This document shows, one piece after another, positions 22,745 through 34,600 of a stretch of 64,000 bases of DNA. Within the stretch, counting starts at the first letter, position 1, and every line of letters starts with the position of its first letter. A program made the translations under genes and the position numbers. The DNA lies in contig NC_079205.1 in assembly GCF_026745355.1 (NCBI RefSeq), positions 50,125,072-50,189,071 of the forward strand. Reading direction: 5' to 3'. Under the pieces are notes generated by a model that was not told where the DNA came from, did no database searches, and saw only the letters and a program-made list of their open reading frames with translations. Origin of the DNA: Beta vulgaris subsp. vulgaris (Eukaryota; Streptophyta; Magnoliopsida; Caryophyllales; Amaranthaceae).

Positions 22745-22926
22745 TGATGAATCAGATTGCCTGCAAGATCATTCATGATCGTATAGGATCGATCACAATC
22801 ACACAAATCGATATAAGATATATGTCTATGTCCGTTTGATGAATCAGATTGCCTGCAAGATCATTCATGATCGCATAGGATTGATCACAATCACACAAAT
22901 CGATATAAGATATATGTCTATCTCAA
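22745..22926. repeat. Tandem duplication of a 92 bp unit
   Basis: The unit starting TGATGAATCAGATTGCCTGC occurs at 22745-22836 and again from 22837, with only a few mismatches. It contains ATCATTCATGATCG and GATCGATC, both partly palindromic. Confidence 0.85.
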
Positions 22927-24276
22927 AATAAGAAAAGACACAAGCCTAAAAATAAGCTTTATATTTTTAGAAAAGACACAAGTCTACAAATAAAAAAACA
23001 CTTAATATGGGTGAATGTAAAGCTTAAACTTTATATTCTTCAATTTAAATATGTTTAATGTTCAATTCATTACTTGTGATAATGTTAATTTTAATGAAAA
23101 AAATTAAATACTATTATTTATATGTTCGGTTTGAATTTTTAGTATACTCCTACATGATTATTGACTATTCAAATTAATTTTAGAGGATCTTACTATCTAA
23201 TCGTTATGATTCAATCCTACTCCCATCATCACCCCAATAACATTAGGTATATGGCTATGTGCATGGGTGATTGATAAAACGACTTTGGGTGGTGTTTTCT
23301 TGGCTCTTGACTATTTCATGTGGTTAAACAACTAGCAAAAATTTTTAATAGATGATTTTTTGGCAAAAGAAAAAGCCAATTTTTGAACCAAAAGATGAAA
23401 CTTGTTTTTGTTGCTTTTTCTATTGACTTTTGACTTTTATTTTAACACTGAATAGCCAATAAAAACAACTATTATTGTCAAACACTTTATAAACAACAAA
23501 AATACCAATACAAGGGAAAGTCATATTTTGTTCTATATATGCCTACACACATTATTATTGTTAAGGTTTGCTTTTTTGAACTTAAGATTTGTTTTTTTGG
23601 TTATGGCAAAACAATACATGAATTGGTAATCATGGACATACTTGATTACTTGGGACTGAAGAAAAAAACATTGATAAAAAGGCTAAAGTTGATCGTAGCG
23701 GTTGACCTTATCTTTTCTTTTAACAAAATGTGCTTTACACTATTTCGGTGTATTGGACTATTTGTCAAATTCTATTGCTCGCCAAAGAATTTCAATGATG
23801 CCTCTTGTTAAAGGTGAATCGTCAACAAGTTTATTGTGCACACCTCTTGGCTAATAATAGTGATCAAACTTGTTTAGGATTCACCTCCCCCCTCCCCTCT
23901 AATGTCTAGCTTTGTTTACTTTGCCTTCCTCCATTGTCAAAAAAAGAAAAAAAATGTGCTTTACAATTATAAGTTTAGATTAATTGACTAACTACATTTA
24001 GTAATAAGTTATAAAAAAAATTGTTTACAAAGTTTTGTCGAAAGTACTTTGATTATAAACACAGCTTTATATGCCGGCTAGTAAACTAAACTTTTTTTTT
24101 GCCTTTTCTTACCTTTTTTTTTTGGTTTAAATAAAGGAGTTAGTTTCTTGTATTTCCTTTCTTCTTATTGTTAATTTTTTGTCTAAGTAAAGGAGTTAGT
24201 GTCTCGAACTTTCTTATTTTGATTTTTTTTCCTTTTCTTATTTTTGATTTCTCCACCGCTTTCAATATATAATTCA
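22927..24276. other. Intergenic, no gene recognised
   Basis: AT-rich spacer. A short open frame at 23539-23811 has no recognisable domain and no codon bias. A CTTCCTCCATTGTC then A-rich tract at 23925-23955 may be the tail of an old retroposon. Nothing else is supported. Confidence 0.35.
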
Positions 24277-24763
24277 CTAGCCTTCTTTGCACGCGATGCG
24301 TGCGTGGATTATTTTGGCAATTATTATTAAATTTTATTACAATCATCGTCATTAGTTCTAATTAAATATCATGTGGTGTAAATACAAATATAAAATTACT
24401 TGATGAAAGAGTTGTTTTCTTGGTATTTCTATTACTTGTTAATGGATATTGGTGTTGTTATTGCATTTCAAAGTTTAGGAAAAATTAAAATTTCATGTCT
24501 TTGTTTTTGTAATTGATTTAGAAACTGCTTTAGTTATGTTAATTTGTTCTTCAATCATAAACATTTTCTTTCACTACACATATTTTTATGAAAGTTTATT
24601 TTAGGTACTTTGAACTTCTTTTGATATACATATTTTAAATTAGTAAAGCCTATGATTGAAGAAAATCTCAAAGTATTAATAGGTAAGTATTTTATTGAAT
24701 AAAGGGTTAAAAAATCTTTTCAAAGAGGGACATCATACCTCCCCTTGGCTTATATAATAGAGA
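24277..24763 (-). mobile_element. Non-autonomous Helitron (copy 1), minus strand
   Basis: Read on the minus strand it starts TCTCTATTATATAAGCCAAG at 24763 and ends in CTAG at 24277 followed by T. A GC-rich hairpin (GCACGCATCGCGTGC) lies just before the end. TC at the start, CTAG at the end with a T after it, and a subterminal hairpin are Helitron hallmarks. It shares its start and its hairpin with the copy at 50180-50704. It has no helicase frame. Confidence 0.75.
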
Positions 24764-26084
24764 AATTAACAAAAGAATGATAGAAGATAGATCTAAAGGT
24801 GCTAAAACTTAAATCACATGAAAAAAGGAATTGACACACCAAAAGTATTCCTAAAAAACCTTGAAAGTAAATAATAAAAGGGGAAATATGTGAAAAAAGA
24901 CCTCATTTGTCACAAATTTTGCCAAAAAGCACCTTGTATAATTGCTTTTATGAGAAAGGACCTCATATAAGTATTTTTTCATTAAAATCCACACCTTAAT
25001 ACCCGATTCCAGCCAAATAGTCAAATTCCTAGCATGTGAGTTTTTTGGCACCTTCCTCTTAGAACATGAACCTCAAACACGTTATTTATTTTAGATTTTT
25101 TTTTGCCGCTTTTCAATTATTCCCATTTAGGGCTACTTGCTTGATCCCATCTAAAAATTAGCCTAAACTCCCAAAATTAATCCACCCTGGTTCTCATTTA
25201 CCCAAAAAAAGGAAAAGAAAAACATAAAACCTAAAAAAGGGAGATTATCAGATTATCACACATATATACAAACAAACAATGAGATTATTAAAAAAAAATA
25301 AACAAATACCCAATTGAATTACCACACTATCTTCTAGAAACCAGAATCATATTGAAATCATTATGTGACTGAGAAGAAATTGGAAGAGAGAGAAAGAAGA
25401 AAGGTAGAATTGGTCCACAAATCATGCAATACACCATTTATGCCGTCTCTTCACCCTCATTACTTTTTCAATGCTTTACAAACATGGTAACACTAGATAC
25501 AGTATCTACCACTAAACTGTATAGTTGAAGTTTAAATATGTGGGGATGGATTTCTCAACTTGGAAAATTTGCATATTAGCTCTAGTCATTCTAAGATAGA
25601 ATGTAAGGTTCATCATGTTAAGGAACCCAATATCTAATGTGCTTGTTGAGCAGTGACCCTTTCAAAAACGCTGGTGTTAACAAGGAGGAGATGTGGACAT
25701 ATCTTGAGAAGTTATTAGAAAGTGTTGGTTTAAGTGGCATTTGCTTTTTCATGTGATAGTGAGTTCTTTATCAAGGGAAGTTCAGGTTGTGTTGATGGGA
25801 TGAGTTATCTGCTTGTGCTAAAGGAAATGGCATAAATATAGATTCAGTTGGTGATGTTAGTGAGAATTTAATTATGTCGTTCAAATCTAATATGAGTAAT
25901 GTTGTGCTAAGTTCTCCTTTTCAATAGCCAACGAAGAAAAAACAATATCAATTGCATAATCATCTTTGGTTACATCATAATATGGAGAAAAATAGTTAAT
26001 CTTGCCAAAGGATCAACTCAAATAGAAGTTTAAACTGATGATTGGAGTCCTAGGAATAGTTATATATATTCTATCACGCCCCTC
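24764..26084. other. Intergenic, possible highly decayed retroelement
   Basis: No intact gene. At 25570-26060 the text has coding-like words but many stops. At 26390-26665 the sequence resembles the T-rich 3' end of a plant LINE, finishing TTTTAATAAAATGAAATAAA. Together these could be an old LINE broken by later insertions. This is a weak reading. Confidence 0.25.
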
Positions 26085-26215
26085 ACGCGAGATCCCACTG
26101 GGCTTAAAGTGTGGCCTCATACCTAGCACTAAATATAATATTCCACTTAGAAAAAAGGGGTGTATGAGATTTGAACTCGTGACTTATATGCCATGCTAGC
26201 TCTGATACCATGTAA
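26085..26215 (-). mobile_element. Retroelement remnant with initiator-tRNA primer-site motif
   Basis: GCTCTGATACCATG at 26202-26215 is the complement of TGGTATCAGAGC, the primer-binding site for initiator tRNA-Met used by many plant LTR elements. Next to it GAACTCGTGAC and CACGCCCCTCACGCGAGA occur, words that recur beside such sites in plant genomes. No LTR pair is seen, so only a remnant is called. Confidence 0.35.
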
Positions 26216-26989
26216 AAATAATGACGCGACTTAATTAGTTTAATACTCTAACAAATCTCAATTACTTCAGCATCTTGGGTTCCGCCAGATAATGGAGAAG
26301 AAAAATAGGATTCAAGTTGCAAGGAGATGTTTTAGTAAAGGGTATCCCAATGACCCAATGGCTAATTATATTATATGGTGTTGATTACTTTGTAAATATT
26401 TTGAGTTCATGAGTTTTTAAGTTGTTTTGTTTGATCTTGTTGTCTTGTCTGTTGTTTTTCAATTGTTAAACTTGGGTGTTGTTTCTAGGTTCTTTGATTT
26501 GGTAGTTGTGTGATGTTTTTAACTCTTTGTAGTGAATGTTGTTCACGGGCTTTAGTTGTATTTGTAGCGTTTGGCTTTGGCGTTTATGATATCGTCTTGC
26601 TGTTCATAGGGTTGTGTTGGTATTTCGATGTATGTTTTTTTTAACTCTATTATGAGTTTTAATAAAATGAAATAAATTATTATGTGGGGATAGAAAGAGG
26701 AAGTCATAACAGTTGAAGAGGCACAAGAAAAGACCAAAAATATTCTTGTAATGAACAGCAATAATATCGAAAGTTTGATATTAGGCTGAAATCTGGTGAT
26801 AAGGTGAATAATTTAATATAAAAAGACTTGTATAAAAGTGTTTTCTCGGAACAACAATTAGATAAGATATTTTCTCACAAATTTGTCTAATGATACTTAT
26901 AAAATATAAGCAAAAACTTAGAAAATAAAAATGTAGACGATGAATTTCCTTTTTCTACGCATAATACACTCGGTTCACCAGAGCATACC

Positions 26990-27105
26990 TGCTTTCGATA
27001 GATGAGTCTCCCGACAAGAATTTCTACATACGGTGAGACTCAAACTCGAGACCTTGCTTAAGCGGCATCAAATTGATTACCACTGGAGTCAACTCCAATT
27101 GGTAA
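26990..27105 (-). mobile_element. SINE-like remnant, minus strand
   Basis: On the minus strand GGAGTTGACTCCAGTGGTAA resembles an A box and GGTCTCGAGTTTGAGTCTC a B box at tRNA-like spacing. The tail and target duplications are not seen. Confidence 0.35.
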
Positions 27106-27356
27106 ATGAACAAAGAATTTCATGTCTTTTGAAACCTTAACCTAGAATTTTATATGAACAAAGAAGTTTACCGTTAGTCACTTCCGTTACCACAACTTTT
27201 TTTTTTGCTGCGCTTGTTCGTCTTCTTGACAAAAGCAAAATTGTTGGTTATCGTACTGTAAGTCCGAAACTGTAAGTTGTAACCCCCGCCCCTGTCTCGC
27301 GTAAATGCGTGCCAAACTTTTTGCATAATTCTCGCGCTTCTTCACCAATCACTAGG

Positions 27357-27500
27357 GTTGCTTATCGAGCGAGCCGAGCTCGAACATAGCTAGGCTCGGC
27401 TCGAGCTCGTGGCTCGTCGAGCCTAAATTCTGTAAGCTCGGCTCGGCTTGAAATGACCAATTAAAGGCTCGGCTTAGCTCGTAAGAAGCTCGACCCGTTA
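27357..27500. mobile_element. One end of a Mutator-type element rich in GCTCGGCTCG words
   Basis: The stretch begins GGGTTGCTTATCGAGCGAG and is packed with GAGCTCG and GGCTCGGCTC words, as at 19709-20072 but in a different sequence family. The other end is not found. Confidence 0.35.
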
Positions 27501-27539
27501 TAAATCAATCCAAGGACTCAGCCCAAAGTATATTGCCTT

Positions 27540-28260
27540 GCACAGTTGCAAAGTCTAACTTAGGCCCAAAGTATTGCCTTATTCATATGCAAAGTCAAAA
27601 CTTAGGCCCATTGCTAATATGCAAGGCCCGAGCTCTCACAGAAATGCACAAAACAAGTTGTAGACTATGGCCAAATTTGTCTTCATTATATACATGTTAC
27701 TACCTTATTCCCTATTGTAAATTGTCAATGTGGGATCAGTTTGTTTACACTAAAAAAATTGTTTTACTGTATTTTTTTTTTTCTTCAAGAAACTATCTTC
27801 TTTTTTTGTTCAATATCTTTTTTCTAAGGCTTACTAGGACAATATGGGTAGAAAAAAAGTGATGGAATTATATATAGTAAAAGAAATAATTTTATGCTAA
27901 TCCAAATTTTTAAACCTTGCATATTTAATGATTATCCAACATTATAAAATAAGACAAATCAAACAAAAAATATAATAAACTTAAAAGGGTAATAAGATTA
28001 TATAGAAAAAAACAAAGTTGGTGTTTACTTTTTCTATCGATGTGAAACAATACTTTTTTACATAAAGTATTGCCTTATTCATATGCAAAGTCAAAACTTA
28101 GGCCCAATGCTAATAAGCAAGGCCCGAGCTCTCACATAATACAAGTGGTAGACTATGGCCAAATTTGTCTTCTTTATATACATGTTACTACCTCATGTCC
28201 CCATATGGGTAGAATAAAAGTAAGTGGAATTATATATAGAAAAAAGTATTAATTTTATGT
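27540..28260. repeat. Direct duplication about 515 bases apart
   Basis: The segment AGTATTGCCTTATTCATATG followed by CAAAGTCAAAACTTAGGCCC at about 27570-27705 recurs at 28064-28195, in the same direction with few changes, including GACTATGGCCAAATTTGTCTTC. The downstream ATATGGGTAGAA and GGAATTATATATAG words are also duplicated (27842 and 28203). A third weaker start is at 27525. This may be a segmental duplication or a pair of short LTRs. Confidence 0.65.
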
Positions 28261-28315
28261 TAATCCAAGTTTTTAAGCCTTGTATATTTAATAATTGTCC
28301 AACATTATAAAATAA

Positions 28316-28627
28316 TAGAGGGGGAGAGAGAGGGTGAGGATTCAGAAGAGAGAGAAAAGAGTTTGGAATTTTATAATTAATGTCATGTCAATTTTTTCTT
28401 TTTTAATTAATGTCACATTACATTTTACTTTTATTTTTGGGGTTGATAACGGTATAAACCAAAGTTCAGAACCTTAAGTTAACCGACATCCATTTTAAGT
28501 ATCCTAACGGAAACTTTTAAAAGTTCAATACCCTAACTGAAACTTTTAAAAGTTCAATACCCTAACTGAAACACTTTTTTCAAAGTTCAGTACCTCTTGT
28601 ATCTTTAACTCGTCATTATTTTCTCTC
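28316..28627 (+). other. Upstream region of FRL-B
   Basis: Contains a GAGAGAG tract (28318-28365) and three imperfect tandem units of AACTTTTAAAAGTTCAATAC plus CCTAACTGA (about 28497-28580). The core AACTTTTAAAAGTT is a 14-base palindrome. No other gene is seen. Confidence 0.5.
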
Positions 28628-28639
28628 CTAACGTTTCAT
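28619..28639 (+). promoter_or_regulatory. Leader motif shared by the FRL genes in FRL-B
   Basis: TTTTCTCTCCTAACGTTTCA lies about 45 bases before the start codon, matching the pyrimidine tract plus CTAGGGTTTCA found in FRL-C. Here the telo-box part is changed at two bases. Confidence 0.45.
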
Positions 28640-28675
28640 AATTCTGCAAATTCCGCACAGTATTAATCTTCAACA

Positions 28676-31600
28676 ATGGCAGAGCATCAACCACCATCTT
28701 CAACTCTAACCGACATGAAAGTCGCGATGTTAGCACTCAACAAACTCGGTGAAACCTTCAATAGTTTCCAGTCACAAGCATCCTCCATTTTCTCTCTCAC
28801 CGAACAATGGAGTAGCTTGCAGAGTTCCTTCACCATGGTTGAAGCTTCATTAGCGAGTCGTGCGAAGGAACTCGAGTCAAAGGAGAGAGAATTTAGTAGC
28901 AAATTACAACGAGTTGAGAATTTCAGAAAGGAAGTTGAGTTGAGGCGGAAAAAGGTTGAATTAGAAGAGAAATCAGTGATTGCTAGGGTTAAAGAAGTGG
29001 AGATGAGAGAGAAAGGTGTGATTGAGAGTTATGAAGTGATTGAGTTGGAGAAGAGGCGGATTATTGAGAATCGTAAAGTAATTGATGGTATGGTGAAGAA
29101 ATTTAGGGAGATTGAGGTGAAGGAGAAGGAAATAAAGTTGAGAGAAAGTGAAATTTGTGATCGATGCAGAGTGTTGGAGATGAGAAAGAAGGAGTTGGAT
29201 GATCGTTGCGAAGTTATCGAATTGAAGGAGAAGGAAGTGAGTGAGAGTTTCTTGGTTTGTAAAAATGATCTAAAATTGAAGCAAGATGAATTGATCAAGA
29301 GTCGAAAATCGTTGATGTTGTTGGAGAAGAGATTGATTGAGCAATGTGCAGCATTGAAGTTGAAATCGGAGGGATTGATTGAGGGAGATAAGGTGTTGGA
29401 GTTGAAAGGGAAGGAAATTGATGAGAGTCGTAAACGGTTGGAGTTGATGAAGGAGGAGGTTGATGAAAGGTGTGGAGTTGTAGAATTGAAAGAGAAGGAA
29501 TTGAGTGAAGGACGACACCGAGTGTTGGAGTTGAAGGAAAGTGAAATTAATGAGAGGTTTGGAAGGTTGGAGTCGATGGAGAAAGAAGTCGATGAACGTT
29601 TGCGAGTAGTGGAAGTGAAAGAAAAGGAGATAAGTGAAGGTTTCCGAGTATTTGAGTCGAAAGAGAATGAATTGAGTGAAAGATTGCGAGTGTTGGAGTT
29701 GAAGGAAAGTGAAATTAGTGAGAGTTTTGGAAGGTTAGAGTCGATGGAGAAAGAAGTTGATGAACGTTTGCGAGTAGTGGAAGGGAAAGAAAAGGAGATG
29801 AGTGAAGGTTTTCGAGTATTGGAGTCAAAAGAGAAGGTATTGAGTGAAAGATTTCGAGCATTGGAGTTGAAGGAAAGTGAAAGTAGTGAGAGTTTTGGAA
29901 GGTTAGAGTCGATGAAGAAAGAAGTTGATGAACGTTTGCGAGTAGTGGAAGGGAAAGAAGAGGAGATGAGTGAAGGTTTTCAAGCATTGGAGTCGAAAGA
30001 GAAGGAATTGAGTGAAGGACTCCGAGCAATGGAGTTGAAGGGAAATGAAATTAGTGAGAGTTTTGGAAGGTTAGAGTCGATGGAGAAAGAAGTTGATGAA
30101 CGTTTGCGAGTAGTGGAAGGGAAAGAAAAGGAGATGAATAAAGGTTTTCAAGCATTGGAGTCGAAAGAGAAGGAAGTTGATGAACGTTTTGGCGTGGTAA
30201 GATTGAAAGAAAAGGAGATAAGTGAAGGTCTTGAAGGATTGGAATTGAAAGAAAAACAATTTAATGAGAGTTGCAAATGGCTGAGGTTGAGAGTGAAAGA
30301 AGTTGATAAACGTTTAGATATGGTAGAACAAAAAGAAAAGGCAATGTGTGAAGGTTTTCAAGCATTGGACTTAAAAAGAAAGGAAATCAATGAGAGGCGC
30401 GAAAGGTTGGAGTTGACAGAGAGGGAAGTTGATAAACGACTTCAAGCAGTATATTTGAAAGAAAAGGATATAGTTGATGGTCTCCGAGCATTGGAGTTGA
30501 AAGAGAAACAAATCAGTGAGAGTCGCGAAAGGCTGGTGTTGACAGAGAAAGGAGTTGATGAACGTTTACATATGGTAGAAATGAAAGAAAAAGAAATCCA
30601 TGAGATTTGTGAAAGGCAGGAATGGACAGAGAAGGATATTGATGAACGTCTCAATAGAGTAAAATTGAAAGAAAAGGAAATGAGTGAAGGTCTTCGAGCA
30701 TTGGAGTCAAAAGAAAAGGAAATCAGCGAGAGTTCTAAAGAACTAGATTTGATGAAGAAGGAAGTTGATGAGCATAGTCAAGCCGTAGAAGAGAAGGAAA
30801 AGGAAATAAATGACAGGTTTCGAGAGTTGGAGTTGCAAGAAAAACTACTCACTGAGAGTCGCAAAGGGTTGGAGTTGCTAAAGGAGGATGTTGATGAACG
30901 TTTTCGAACAGTAGAACTGAAAGAAAAGGAAATGAGTGACCGTCTCCTAGAACTTGACTTGAAAGAGAAAGAGATAAATGAGAGCCACAAAGACCTGGAG
31001 TTGAGACGGCAGGAAAGCGAGGAGCAGTTTCGAGCTGTAGAATTGAAGGAAAAGGAGATTAGTGAAGGTTTTCAAGCTCTGGAATGCAGTAAGAAGCAAC
31101 TAAAAGAGAATCGCGAAAGACTGGAGTTGAAAGAGAAAGAAGTCGATGCATATTCGAATGAAGTGAAATTGGGAGAGAAGCGAGTTAATGATAGTGTTGA
31201 AGCTTGTGAACTTAGAGTGAAGCAAATGAAAGAGTATTCCCAAGGTTTGGACGTGAAAGAGAAGCAGGTAAGTCAGCGTCTCAGAGCATTAGATTTGAGG
31301 GAGCAGAAAATAAATGAGCACAGTCAAGTTCAAGAATCAAAAGAGAAGGAAATCAATGAGCAGTTTCAGGCTTTGGAATTGAAGGCGAAGCACATTGATG
31401 AGCGTTGCCAAAGTTTAGACTTGAAGGAGAAACAGATTTGTGAGAGTTGCAAGGCGGTTGAGCTGAAAGAGAGGCAACTAGATGAGGGTCTTCAAGCTCT
31501 TGAATCGAAAGAGAAGCAAATAGATGAGAAATACATGGAGATGGAGTTGAAGCAGAAGAAAGTTAATGATCAATGCAAAGCATTGGAGGAGAAAGAGAAG

Positions 31601-34600
31601 CAGATAAGAAGACGTCGTCGAGCACTGGATTTGAGAGAACAGCTAAATAATAAGCGTTGCCTAGCTCAGGAAGCTGAAGATAAACAAATCAGCGAGAGTT
31701 CTACATTTGTAGACTTAAAAGAAAAGCAAATGAATCAGAGTACCAAGGTGGTGGAGTTCCAGCAGAAGCAAGTAGATTGCACTAGTAATATGCAGGCTAA
31801 AGTTATATCGAACAACAAATTGGTGGATCGTGATAATGGCAGTGAGGCCGAGATTATTCAGCTTTGCATGACCATGAATGGAAAAGCCTTGCGGATGTTC
31901 TTGAATGAGAGAGTTAATGAGCATGAAACAATGAGGGAAGAAATCAGTAGTGCACTTAAGTTGTTGAAAGACCCAGCAAAGCTAGTATTAACAGCCGTTG
32001 ATGGATTTTTCCTGCCTCGTCTAAGGAACGATAATTTGGCATATGAAGCAAATGCTAATAGGAAAAGTTGTGTACTACTCTTGGAGCTGTTGATGAACAT
32101 AAAACCCTGTATTAGTGAAGCTCTGAGAAAAGAGGCTGTTAAGGTAGCCAACGAGTGGAGAAATAAGATGAAGGACGATGAAGGAGAAAGTGATATTGTG
32201 GTGCTGGGTTTCTTGTTGTTCTTGGTTACTTATGAGTTATGGTCAAACTTTGAGATGAAAGAACTCCACAGACTATATAAGATAATCGATCAGCATAGCA
32301 TGGCACCAGAATTGAGCCTTAGGCTTGGCGTTTCAGAAGCACAAAACGGTTGATCTTCTTTATCTTTTTAGCTTATGTTTCCTTTTCTTCCCCTGCTAGT
32401 AGAAAGTGGCACCTAATATGATATGCTTCTGTATATTGCTGCATGATGCATTATGTTTGATAGTCGTCTACTCACTTAATTCGTAGGTGGCTCTACTGGT
32501 TTCATTATTTTGCTGGGAATGAATGGGTAGGGGAGCCTTGCAGTAGAAATGCATACGTCTATAACTTGTTTTTCGACTGAGAAAACTCGTTGCTTCATCT
32601 TACTAGATATAATACTAACTAGATGCATCAGCTATAGGGATTCCAACCCAATCTGGATCCGATCCTAGTCCGATCCAAAGGAAAAAATCTAAGTCGACTC
32701 CGACAAAAAAGTAATCCGACTCCGACTCCGTTTAAATAGTCCGACTCCAAGTTGGAAGAGGGTCGGAGTCGGATCTTATAAAATGATCCGACATCCAAAT
32801 TTGACTCTGACTTTGAGTCAATCAATACTTTTTTCTTATTTATGTTAGTGTATTATTTATGTATAACCTGATTTCGACTTTCAGCCAATTGTATTATATA
32901 GGATTTTCCCATTGAAGAAATGATAGTTAAACATAATAGTAATCTTTAGATTATTTGTACTATATAAGATTTCCATATGATTATTAGAAGGAATTGTAAT
33001 AATTAGATTATTGTATTATAGAAGACAATTATATTATAAAAAATGGGCTGAAAAATAAGTCGGATCGGATTTGGAGTCGGATGTTCGGATTTTAAGTCGG
33101 ATCGGATTCGAGTCTTCGATTTTAGTTCGGGTCAGATGCGGATTTTCGGATTCGGATGTCAGAGTCGGACTCGGATTTAAAATCCGACTTCTTGTAGGGT
33201 CAGAGTCGCATAACCTGGTTCAAGTCCGACTCGTTGCCAATTTGCCATCCCTAATCAGCTATAATGCTATACTGTATACTGAAAGTTCTTCTGTGTGATT
33301 TATTAAGTGGGAAACTATTAAGTAGTAACCATCCCAATTCCCAGGTTATATTGCATTGAAAATAATTTTTTGCTCTGTTCTGCATCCTGACAAGTTTAAT
33401 TCATGCTTTTTTCAGAATGTTCTAGATGCTTTAAGTTGCTACTGAGTTCTTATTAATGATATTATGACATGGCCTTGGACTTTGGTTGTTGTCTATTGTC
33501 ATGTTCTCCTTTCAAGCTTTTCTAATTCTAGTTTACTCACATCTTCTATTTCATGTTTTTACGCCTATCTGTTTCTTCTCTGAGAACTTTTAATAATATT
33601 GAAGACTTTCAAATGTTTATTGCTGATTCATGTTTACTTCCTTAGGGCGCTCCAGTGGGGCACAATTTGAAACTGAGGAGCCTCTGCCAGAGACTTTGCC
33701 AGTGGCAAGTGCCATCAGCTTGTCCGACGATATACATATGTTGTGCAGAAATATGGACACTAATGGTGTAAGATCATATCTAATTCAGCGTGTCAAGGAG
33801 TATGACATGTTGGATGATAAGATTTTGGATTCTCTTAGGTTAGCATCAGATCCAGCAAAGCTTGTTCTGGATATGATGCAAAGTTTATACGAGTTGGACT
33901 GGAAAGAAGTTCCAGTGGATGATTTTGCAGCTGGCTGCATATTTATGTTAGTACAGTTGATGAAACTAAGGGCTAGTATTTCCTCATGTGTAAAAGAAGA
34001 AGCGAAGAAATTTGCTGACATTTGGAGAGGATTTTTGGAGAAGCAGGGTAAATATATGAAGAATTTTGGCTTTTTGCAGTTCTTGGGTTCATATAAGTTA
34101 GTGGACTCCTATGATGCTGATGAACTTTTTTCACTTTTTGTAACCTTATTTGATGATGATGATGATGTTGTTTATCTGCCTGATAAAATTCCAATTCTAT
34201 GCGATGCGTTGGGACTGACAAGGAAAATTCCAGGTACCTGAAACTGTCTTTTTTTTTCCAGAATTTTTTGTCTCAATATCCAGTTTTACCTTTTGTTGGG
34301 TTAGAGGAGTTTACTTTATTTAAGGGTATTCTTTCTCGCTCCCTCCCTCAAAAAAAAGGAAAATGAAATGAAAAAGGGGGAAAGTAAGAGAGTAGCCAAG
34401 AATTTGCATGTGGTAGAAATACCAAATCGTTTGAGTTGGACACTTATGCTTTGCAGCAATTTTACATGTGAATTACTATCAAGCTAAGAAAGATAAAAAG
34501 CTTGTGGTTTGAGCCTCTTTTGCATTCATGGGCAGCTTAAGTTCTTTTTTGAAAATTATACTCTAAAAGTTAACGTTAATTCTCTTGTGAATTACTTGAG

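Noticed and set aside
29715..30029. Leu/Ser-rich minus-strand frame with internal repeats
   Set aside because: It is the antisense of the 168 bp coding repeat of FRL-B.
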